From: Bacillota bacterium
GTDB lineage: Bacteria > Bacillota > Clostridia > Christensenellales > SZUA-584
Direction of reading: 5' to 3'
Assembly: GCA_023399095.1 (NCBI GenBank)
Contig: JAEWQS010000152.1
Coordinates: 1-27,287, forward strand
DNA: 27,287 nt
The stretch's first letter is position 1. Every line of letters starts with the position of its first letter. The notes beneath the pieces were generated by a model. That model had not been told where the DNA came from. It made no database searches and saw only the letters and a list, made by a program, of their open reading frames with translations. Below, in pieces: positions 21,890 to 27,287 of this stretch. The position numbers and the translations under genes are program-made.

Positions 21890-21908
21890 ATGCTATAATC
21901 ATACGCAT
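21890..21908 (+). repeat. 19-bp direct repeat, right flank of dispersed element copy 2
   Basis: ATGCTATAATCATACGCAT, matching 21716-21734 at 18 of 19 positions. It contains TATAAT, which may serve as a -10 box for the leader and GTPase that follow, although no -35 box sits at the right distance. Confidence 0.8.
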
Positions 21909-21932
21909 AAATGAAAGAACAGGAGATATTTT

Positions 21933-21986
21933 ATGAAAACAACCAAAACGGAGATTGTGGCACATACGGAGGTATGTGTAAAATAA
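21933..21986 (+). CDS. Possible 17-residue leader peptide before the RsgA-type gene
   Basis: The frame reads MKTTKTEIVAHTEVCVK and has AGGAG about eight bases upstream. Its last codons form the 5' arm of a hairpin (21967-21976 with 21996-22005). It may be a regulatory leader or a chance frame. Confidence 0.4.
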   Translation: MKTTKTEIVAHTEVCVK

Positions 21987-22005
21987 TGCTTGCATCATAC
22001 CTCCG
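21967..22005 (+). promoter_or_regulatory. Perfect 10-bp hairpin in the RsgA-type leader
   Basis: CGGAGGTATG (21967-21976) pairs with CATACCTCCG (21996-22005), loop of 19. There is no T tract after it, so it is not a simple terminator. The 5' arm contains GGAGG, a ribosome-binding-site-like sequence. Confidence 0.6.
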
Positions 22006-22034
22006 GCGCTAATTAAAGTGATATTTTGGAGGAT

Positions 22035-23114
22035 ATGAAATTGGATAAATTAAAAATATACGGACTTACACCCCAGTTTGAGGCACAAGCCGATTTATAC
22101 GGCAATGGTGTTGTGGGGCGGGTTATCTCGCAGAGCAAGGAGCTCTACAGAGTGATCACCCAAGACGCGGAACTCTTTGCAGAGGTGTCCGGCAAATTCC
22201 GTTACGACGCAAAACGTCTGAGCAATTTTCCGGCCGTGGGCGATTTTGTGATGCTGGATCGGTCTCACGGCGATAACGGCAATGGCATCATCTCGCATGT
22301 GCTAACGCGCAAAAGTGTGTTCGAGCGAAAAGCGGCAGGTCAAAGCAACGAAGCGCAGGTTGTGGCCGCCAATATCGACATTGTCTTTATTTGCTCGGCT
22401 CTTAACAACGACTATAATCTTCGGCGGCTCGAACGGTATCTCTCCATTGCGTGGAGCAGCGGCGCATTGCCGGTGGTTGTGCTCACAAAGTCAGACATAT
22501 GTGAGGATACCGAGGAAAAGCTGGCCGAGGTGAGCGCTGTGGCGATTGGTGCGGATGTTCTTATAACTTCCGGAATGGTTCCTGACACGCTGACCAAATT
22601 ACGGGCGTATTTGCAGAACGGCGTCACCGCCGCTTTTATCGGATCATCCGGCGTCGGCAAATCCACCTTGATTAACGCGCTTGTGGGCGATGAACGGCTG
22701 CGTACCGCTGAAATACGAGGCGATGACAAGGGACGGCATACCACCACCCGCCGCGAGCTGATATTGCTGCCGCAGGGCGGTATCGTCATCGATACGCCGG
22801 GGATGAGAGAGATCGGTGTGGATTCGGCAGACATCGCCAAGGCCTTTGCGGATATTGATGCGCTAACGGCGCAATGCCGTTTTCATGACTGCACGCACAA
22901 GTCCGAACCGGGCTGTGCGGTAATAGCCGCGATTGAAAAGGGGCAGCTCGATGCGAAAAGGCTTGAAAGCTATTTCAAGCTCAAAAAAGAGGTACGCTAC
23001 GACGGACTAAACGCAAAGCAAATCGAAAAAGAAAAAATTGATACCATGTTTTCCGGCTTTGGCGGCATCAAAAACGCCAGAAAGTTCGCCAAAGAAAAAA
23101 GAAAATATGATTGA
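22035..23114 (+). CDS. rsgA: Ribosome small subunit GTPase (RsgA/YloQ family)
   Basis: This 359-residue circularly permuted GTPase acts in late 30S subunit maturation. The motif order shows the permutation: G4 TKSD (151-154) comes before G1 GSSGVGKST (203-211) and G3 DTPG (253-256). An N-terminal OB-fold domain covers about 1-100. A C-terminal zinc knuckle follows (C281, C286, H288, C294 in CRFHDCTHKSEPGC). The start is uncertain: the ATG at 22035 is only 2 bases from GGAGG, while an in-frame TTG at 22041 has ideal spacing. It has its own leader and terminator. It may be the second, Clostridia-type paralogue rather than the housekeeping copy. Confidence 0.9.
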   Translation: MKLDKLKIYGLTPQFEAQADLYGNGVVGRVISQSKELYRVITQDAELFAEVSGKFRYDAKRLSNFPAVGDFVMLDRSHGDNGNGIISHVLTRKSVFERKAAGQSNEAQVVAANIDIVFICSALNNDYNLRRLERYLSIAWSSGALPVVVLTKSDICEDTEEKLAEVSAVAIGADVLITSGMVPDTLTKLRAYLQNGVTAAFIGSSGVGKSTLINALVGDERLRTAEIRGDDKGRHTTTRRELILLPQGGIVIDTPGMREIGVDSADIAKAFADIDALTAQCRFHDCTHKSEPGCAVIAAIEKGQLDAKRLESYFKLKKEVRYDGLNAKQIEKEKIDTMFSGFGGIKNARKFAKEKRKYD

Positions 23115-23122
23115 ACCACTAA

Positions 23123-23151
23123 ATCCCGGACTGACTCAGTCCGGGATTTTT
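23123..23151 (+). terminator. Terminator of the RsgA-type gene
   Basis: ATCCCGGACT (23123-23132), loop GACTC, AGTCCGGGAT (23138-23147), then TTTT. Confidence 0.9.
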
Positions 23152-23211
23152 GTATCGAGATTCTCATCTGTTTTTAAGTATAACCAAGGCTTTGCCGTGA
23201 AGCATGAATGA

Positions 23212-23286
23212 AAGAAGATTCGGAGGAAACCTGTACAGATCGTTTCCGACGTGCTGAACTGGTCACCGTCCGGATTCTATGCTTAA
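23212..23286 (+). pseudogene. Possible scrap of an IS3-family transposase (OrfB N-terminus)
   Basis: One frame reads KKIRRKPVQIVSDVLNWSPS then GFYA and stops. This resembles the start of IS3-family OrfB proteins, where a line like PV...VCRVLGVSRSGYYAW is typical. It has no start codon with a ribosome binding site and no flanking inverted repeats. The match is short and could be chance. Confidence 0.3.
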
Positions 23287-23299
23287 AGGAAATCGCTCA

Positions 23300-23740
23300 T
23301 TATTCGACACTGAACAATACTGTGGCATCAGGGTCATCCCTGCCTTCAATATATATATCAACGCTGTAATCTCCTGTTGGCCACAAATTATCAGATGACA
23401 ACGTACTGGATATATATACACCGCTTTTTCCATCAGCGTCTACGACTACCTCATCAATGACTTGTTCTACGGTTATATAATTCCATACGAACCTTACCTT
23501 TGTATCTTCTGGTGCATTGTTCAGTATACCCACAGCGATAAAATGAGGTGCATCCTGAGGATAAGTCGTGACAGTATCTACAGGTTTACCATCTTGAATA
23601 TCTGTTGTCATCACTGCGTCAGTCATATTTGCAGTGCTGAAGCTGAATTCAAAGCCGTCAGAGCCGTTAGACTGGATGGTGCATCCCACAGAACCTAACA
23701 ATAAAGTAACAAGAACCAATAAACAAAATATTTTTCTCAT
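23300..23740 (-). CDS. Hypothetical lipoprotein
   Basis: This 146-residue protein has a lipoprotein signal (RKIFCLLVLVTLLLGSVGC, lipidated Cys20). The mature part is beta-rich, with a C-terminal Ig-like look: LWPTGDYSVDIYIEGRDDPDATVLFSV. GGAG precedes the ATG at 23740. A perfect-consensus sigma-A promoter lies upstream. I do not recognise the family. It is a single gene facing away from the mrnC block. Confidence 0.75.
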   Translation of the reverse strand: MRKIFCLLVLVTLLLGSVGCTIQSNGSDGFEFSFSTANMTDAVMTTDIQDGKPVDTVTTYPQDAPHFIAVGILNNAPEDTKVRFVWNYITVEQVIDEVVVDADGKSGVYISSTLSSDNLWPTGDYSVDIYIEGRDDPDATVLFSVE

Positions 23741-23809
23741 AAATCACTCCAATTACATTAAGCAGATTTGCCCATGTTAAAAACATTATAATATTAACAT
23801 ATTATATTA

Positions 23810-23838
23810 ATTATAGATATACGACAAAAGCATGTCAA
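23810..23838 (-). promoter_or_regulatory. Perfect-consensus sigma-A promoter of the lipoprotein gene
   Basis: On the minus strand, TTGACA (23838-23833), a 17-bp spacer and TATAAT (23815-23810). A further ATTATA lies closer to the gene, so a second start is possible. Confidence 0.8.
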
Positions 23839-23990
23839 GTATGACTCATTAAACAGAACATGACTGATTGTGCGCCCGTACATACACAAGGCTGCACTCA
23901 GCACAGCATCGACCAAGTGATATCGTTTCATTCTGTACCGCTGCAAAAACAGCAAAATATAGTACCCTGTCTTTTTTCCTTCCCTTTATA

Positions 23991-24020
23991 TTGTAGCTTC
24001 TGGCTCTCCTATGCTATAAT
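23991..24020 (+). promoter_or_regulatory. Sigma-A-like promoter of the mrnC block, start next to the ATG
   Basis: TTGTAG (23991-23996), an 18-bp spacer and TATAAT (24015-24020). The -10 box ends 7 bases before the mrnC ATG at 24028, so the message would be leaderless. Confidence 0.5.
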
Positions 24021-24027
24021 CAAACTG

Positions 24028-24465
24028 ATGGACAAAAAAGACGAAAAACTCACGCTATTAAGCGCGATTGATGAGAGTATGATCCGCGAAATGTCGCCGC
24101 TCAATCTCGCCTATATCGGAGACACGGTGTACGACCTGTATATCCGAAGCTTTCTTGTTAAAAATAAGAAGGGCCGTGTGACCGATATGCATAAACAGGC
24201 CTCCGCGGTGGTAAACGCGCGTGCGCAGGCACAGGCGGCGTTGCTGCTGTCGCCGTCGTTTAGCGAGCGGGAAAGCGATATATTCCGTTTCGGAAAGAAC
24301 GCCAAAAGCCAGCCGCCAAAGAACATGAGCCATGAAGACTATTCGCTGGCCACGGGGCTGGAAACTGTGATCGGGTATCTGTACTTAACGGGCCAGACGC
24401 AGCGGTTGGAAGTGCTTTTTTCCTTGATTATCGCGCATTTTCTGGGGGAGGAACCAAATGCCTGA
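24028..24465 (+). CDS. mrnC: Mini-ribonuclease III (MrnC)
   Basis: This 145-residue dimeric RNase III catalytic domain lacks the double-stranded RNA-binding domain; it matures 23S rRNA ends. Seen: LAYIGDTVYDLYIR (28-40) with Asp32, RFGKNAKS (87-94) and LETVIGYLYL (111-120) with Glu112, the expected metal site. I chose the ATG at 24028 from family length, though no ribosome binding site precedes it. In-frame extension upstream would cross the promoter. Its stop overlaps the thyX start by 8 bases. Confidence 0.93.
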   Translation: MDKKDEKLTLLSAIDESMIREMSPLNLAYIGDTVYDLYIRSFLVKNKKGRVTDMHKQASAVVNARAQAQAALLLSPSFSERESDIFRFGKNAKSQPPKNMSHEDYSLATGLETVIGYLYLTGQTQRLEVLFSLIIAHFLGEEPNA

Positions 24466-25192
24466 AGTCACACAAAACGTCAAGCTCATATCCTGCACAC
24501 CCGACGCAGCGAAGCTGACCGCGATGGCCGCCAAGCTGTGCTACAGCCAGTCGCACATTGACGACATTGAGAGCGGCCTCACGAACGAAAAAGCGGAAGC
24601 GTTTATCTCGCGCATTGTGGACATCGGCCACTTATCCACCATTGAGCACGCAAGCTACACGTTCGGCATTGAAGGTGTGTCGCGCACACTGCTCGCACAG
24701 ATCACGCGGCACCGTATCGCAAGCTTTTCGGTTCAGTCTCAACGGTATGTGAGCTATGCGGAAAAAGGCTTTGGATATATCATTCCGCCCGCGATACGTG
24801 AACTTGGGGACGCGGCAGTCAAGAAATATGAACAGCAAATGGCCACGATACAGGGCTGGTACAACGACTGGCAATCGGAGCTGGGCAACGAAGGCGAAAA
24901 ATCTAACGAGGACGCACGGTTTGTGCTGCCCGGCGCATGCGAAACGCGTATGCTGCTCACAATGAACGCAAGGGAACTGCTGCATTTCTTCTCGCTCAGG
25001 TGCTGCAACCGCGCCCAGTGGGAAATTCGTGCGCTGGCCTGGCGCATGCTGGAGCTCACACTGCCTACTGCCCCCGCGCTGTTCTCCGCAGCAGGCCCTT
25101 CGTGCGTGCGCGGCGCGTGCGGCGAGGGCAATAAAACATGCGGCCTCGCCAAAGACGTGCGCGAGAAGCTGCAAGCAATAATGAAAGGTTAA
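24458..25192 (+). CDS. thyX: Flavin-dependent thymidylate synthase (ThyX)
   Basis: This 244-residue homotetrameric FAD enzyme makes dTMP from dUMP with methylene-tetrahydrofolate and NAD(P)H. The signature RHRX7S is complete: R84, H85, R86 and S94 in RHRIASFSVQSQRY. HLSTIEHASYTF (58-69) and RELLHFFSLRCCNRAQWEIR supply the other dUMP and FAD contacts. GGGGGAGG precedes the ATG. It lies inside the mrnC-rlmB block as in other Clostridia. Its C-terminus is Cys-rich (CVRGAC, KTCG). Confidence 0.97.
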   Translation: MPEVTQNVKLISCTPDAAKLTAMAAKLCYSQSHIDDIESGLTNEKAEAFISRIVDIGHLSTIEHASYTFGIEGVSRTLLAQITRHRIASFSVQSQRYVSYAEKGFGYIIPPAIRELGDAAVKKYEQQMATIQGWYNDWQSELGNEGEKSNEDARFVLPGACETRMLLTMNARELLHFFSLRCCNRAQWEIRALAWRMLELTLPTAPALFSAAGPSCVRGACGEGNKTCGLAKDVREKLQAIMKG

Positions 25193-25195
25193 CAC

Positions 25196-25948
25196 ATGGA
25201 CATTATATACGGCAGAAACGCGGTCAAGGCCGCGATCAAATCCGGCCGCTCGATCGACAAGGTCATTGCGGTCAAGGAGCTTAATGACCCAAGCGTTCGC
25301 GAGATACTCACTCTCGCGGCACAGCATCACGTCCCCATCGTGCGCGCGGACAAACGCAAGCTGGACAGCCTGTGCCTGCCGTTTGGACACGATGGCAAGC
25401 CCGCAAACCATCAGGGCGTCGTGGTCGTCACCGCAGCCAAGGATTATGCGTCTCTGGAAGACGTTCTCGCATTGGCTGAGCAGCGCGGCGAGCCGCCGTT
25501 TATCGTGATACTCGACGGCGTGACAGACGAAGGCAATCTAGGCTCCATCATCCGCAGTGCCGAGGTGCTGGGCGCGCACGGCGTTATCATGGGCAAGCGC
25601 CGCAGCGCGTCGCTGTCCGCCGTGGCTTACAAAGCGTCATCAGGCGCGGCAGAGGTGTTGCCCGTGGTCAAGGCCACAAATCTTAATGCCGTCATTGATG
25701 AACTCAAAAGCAAGAATGTCTGGGTCGTAGGCGCGGATATGGATGGCAAAGATGTGGAATCCATCGATCTAAAAGGTGCCATCGCCGTTGTTGTCGGTTC
25801 AGAGGGCGATGGGCTCTCGCGTCTTGTGAAGGAAAGCTGCGATTTTCTCGCACGCATTCCCATGAAAGGACAGACAGGCTCGCTCAACGCGGCGGTCGCC
25901 ACTGCTGTCATCATGTATGAAAAGGTTCGGCAGGACGCGCACTCATGA
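25196..25948 (+). CDS. rlmB: 23S rRNA (guanosine-2'-O-)-methyltransferase RlmB (TrmH/SpoU family)
   Basis: This 250-residue SPOUT enzyme 2'-O-methylates a 23S rRNA guanosine. The N-terminal substrate-binding domain (1-75, DIIYGRNAVKAAIKSGR) is followed by the knotted SAM domain. Motif 1 is GVTDEGNLGSIIRSAEVLG, motif 2 VVVGSEGDGLSRLV and motif 3 PMKGQTGSLNAAVA. The ATG lies 3 bases after the thyX stop with AAAGG upstream. It overlaps the next gene by 4 bases (ATGA). Confidence 0.96.
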   Translation: MDIIYGRNAVKAAIKSGRSIDKVIAVKELNDPSVREILTLAAQHHVPIVRADKRKLDSLCLPFGHDGKPANHQGVVVVTAAKDYASLEDVLALAEQRGEPPFIVILDGVTDEGNLGSIIRSAEVLGAHGVIMGKRRSASLSAVAYKASSGAAEVLPVVKATNLNAVIDELKSKNVWVVGADMDGKDVESIDLKGAIAVVVGSEGDGLSRLVKESCDFLARIPMKGQTGSLNAAVATAVIMYEKVRQDAHS

Positions 25949-26400
25949 TCGTCGACGGCTACAATGTGATATACGCCTGGGGGCTGGATACCTCGAATCT
26001 TGAGAACGCCCGCGCATCGCTGCTGGATGTTCTCGATGATTTTGCGGGTTTCACGGGCGAAGCCATCACTGTCGTTTTCGACGGCTACCGCACGAAAACC
26101 CCCATGAGCGAAACGCGCTACGGCCTTATCAACGTGGTGTTTACCGCTCACGGCGTCACCGCCGACACGCATATTCAGCGCATCGCCAAAGCAAGCAAGC
26201 AGCCCCACACTGTGGTGACGGCAGACTATCTTGAGCAGCTCTCGGTGTTTGGCTCGGGCTCCCTGCGTATAACCCCTGCCGAGCTTCAAATTCTCATACA
26301 GCAAGCGCGAGAAAAACATATTGCGCTCATTCATCGCAGCACACTTTCCGGCAAAGAGCTTAAACGCAAGCTCTATCTCGATGCCATATCAGATAATTGA
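25945..26400 (+). CDS. yacP: YacP-like NYN (PIN-like) ribonuclease
   Basis: This 151-residue NYN-domain protein (Rae1/YacP group) opens MIVDGYNVIYAW, which carries the first acidic residue of the PIN-like site. VVFDGYRTK, VFTAHGVTADTHIQRIA and VVTADYLEQ carry the rest. In Bacillus, Rae1 is a ribosome-associated mRNA endonuclease. This copy is somewhat short at the C-terminus. It is translationally coupled to rlmB. Confidence 0.88.
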   Translation: MIVDGYNVIYAWGLDTSNLENARASLLDVLDDFAGFTGEAITVVFDGYRTKTPMSETRYGLINVVFTAHGVTADTHIQRIAKASKQPHTVVTADYLEQLSVFGSGSLRITPAELQILIQQAREKHIALIHRSTLSGKELKRKLYLDAISDN

Positions 26401-26441
26401 TGTAATCACATAATATGTATCTCAATCACAATGTATCTTGC

Positions 26442-26470
26442 TTGACGCTAAACTGGACAACCGTTATAAT
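26442..26470 (+). promoter_or_regulatory. Sigma-A promoter of sigH
   Basis: TTGACG (26442-26447), a 17-bp spacer and TATAAT (26465-26470), about 45 bases before the start. sigH can therefore be made apart from the block upstream. Confidence 0.75.
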
Positions 26471-26515
26471 AGAAACACTGAGAAAGCATAGGCCTTAAAA
26501 GCAGGAGGACATAAA

Positions 26516-27172
26516 TTGACAACTCCGTCTATATTGAAAGAATTACCGACACGCTACGAGGACATGACGGATGAGGCCGTTGCGGAGCTTGCGCGCGGCT
26601 ATGACGGGGATGCACTCGAGTATCTGCTAAATAAGTACAAGAACTTTGTGCGTGCCAAAGCGCGTTCCTATTTTCTCATTGGCGCAGACAGAGAAGATAT
26701 CGTTCAGGAAGGCATGATCGGCCTATATAAGGCGGTTCGTGACTTTCGTTCGTCCAAGCTCACATCTTTTCGCGCTTTTGCGGAGCTTTGCGTCACGCGG
26801 CAGATCATCACGGCCATTAAAACAGCGACGCGCCAAAAGCACCGCCCGCTGAATTCTTACGTCTCATTGAACAAGCCCGCTTACGATGAGGAATCTGATC
26901 GCATGCTGATCGACGTGATATCAAGCAGTAAGATTTCCAATCCGGAGGATATCATCATCGGACGCGAGGATTTCTCCTCCATCGAAACAAAGATGAGCAA
27001 GATACTCTCGCCGCTTGAAATGCAGGTGCTTAGAAAATACATCGACGGCAAATCATATTTTGAGGTCGCCGAGGAACTAAACCGCAGCGTCAAATCTGTG
27101 GACAATGCGCTCCAGCGCGTGAAAAACAAGCTTGAAAAGCTCATCAGCACCGAAAACGGTCTGGAAAAATGA
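26516..27172 (+). CDS. sigH: RNA polymerase sporulation sigma factor SigH
   Basis: This 218-residue sigma-70 family factor drives the entry into sporulation. Region 2: YLLNKYKNFVRAKARSYFLI, ADREDIVQEGMIGLYKAVRDF and FRAFAELCVTRQIITAIKTA. The linker has RQKHRPLNSYVSL, which is typical of SigH. Region 4: LSPLEMQVLRKYIDGKSYFE and NRSVKSVDNALQRVKNKL. The start is TTG at 26516 with AGGAGGA upstream. It has its own promoter and a terminator at the window edge. Confidence 0.97.
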   Translation: MTTPSILKELPTRYEDMTDEAVAELARGYDGDALEYLLNKYKNFVRAKARSYFLIGADREDIVQEGMIGLYKAVRDFRSSKLTSFRAFAELCVTRQIITAIKTATRQKHRPLNSYVSLNKPAYDEESDRMLIDVISSSKISNPEDIIIGREDFSSIETKMSKILSPLEMQVLRKYIDGKSYFEVAEELNRSVKSVDNALQRVKNKLEKLISTENGLEK

Positions 27173-27256
27173 CAGAATCTATAGAATGGTGATACGCCAT
27201 CTTCTGAATCTAAAAAAAGAACTGCTGCTTGGCGAAACCCGCCAGTCGGCGCAAAG

Positions 27257-27287
27257 AATCGGGGAGATTTTATCACCCGATTTTTTT
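27257..27287 (+). terminator. Terminator of sigH, at the window edge
   Basis: AATCGGG (27257-27263) pairs with CCCGATT (27276-27282) around a 12-base loop, followed by T to the end of the window. Confidence 0.8.

Noticed and set aside
24632..25411. 259-codon minus-strand frame opposite thyX and rlmB
   Set aside because: It spans two confident genes on the other strand and has no domain or start signal.

Overview
The window looks like a chromosomal segment of an endospore-forming member of the Firmicutes, most likely Clostridia, with mixed base composition (about half G+C by eye). The evidence is a tricistronic GerA-family germinant receptor operon with an extra small subunit, the sporulation sigma factor SigH, and the conserved block mrnC-thyX-rlmB-yacP-sigH at the right end. 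I cannot resolve the genus.

Layout, left to right. 1-1500: a possible gene 3' end with a terminator, a small ABM-fold protein and an AraC regulator. 1570-1790: a structured 142-bp dispersed repeat inside long direct repeats; a second copy lies at 21742-21882 in the opposite orientation. 1793-4166 (minus): the most notable system, a two-gene operon for a family 2A encapsulin shell (SrpI-like, HK97 fold) and its cargo, a SufS-type cysteine desulfurase with a disordered N-terminal loading region. The two genes overlap by 14 bp. 4300-4900: a short plus-strand transcription unit and, on the minus strand, an overlooked 34-residue microprotein made only of Met, Cys, Asn, Arg, Trp and Gly. 5048-9069 (plus): gerA-gerC-small D subunit-gerB, preceded by a sigma-G-like promoter. 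9100-10202 (minus): Ohr and two small proteins.

10269-11887: remnant of a phage or integrative element. It has a divergent XRE/XRE switch with three copies of a 15-bp palindromic operator, then a minus-strand run of a 58-aa protein, a frameshifted zinc-ribbon protein and a phage sigma-like HTH protein. 12187-15250: SdpI-like and DUF975 membrane proteins, a SAM methyltransferase behind a long attenuator-like leader, and a HAD phosphatase. 15375-16340: two more phage-like genes (LLH-type holin-like and a coiled-coil protein). 16472-21618 (minus): zinc-ribbon/TPR-like membrane protein, acyl-CoA transferase, a small lipoprotein and a uridine kinase-like nucleoside kinase. 21933-23114 (plus): leader peptide plus hairpin before an RsgA-type GTPase. 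23212-23740: possible IS3 scrap and a lipoprotein. 24028-27172 (plus): mrnC, thyX, rlmB, yacP, sigH, ending at a terminator at the window edge.

The ger operon, sigH and the encapsulin operon are each complete. The encapsulin pair probably forms a self-contained sulfur-handling compartment: the desulfurase releases sulfur from cysteine inside the shell. No serine acetyltransferase or rhodanese gene lies beside it, so the wider pathway is not visible here. All functional calls come from reading protein motifs by eye; no database search was run.
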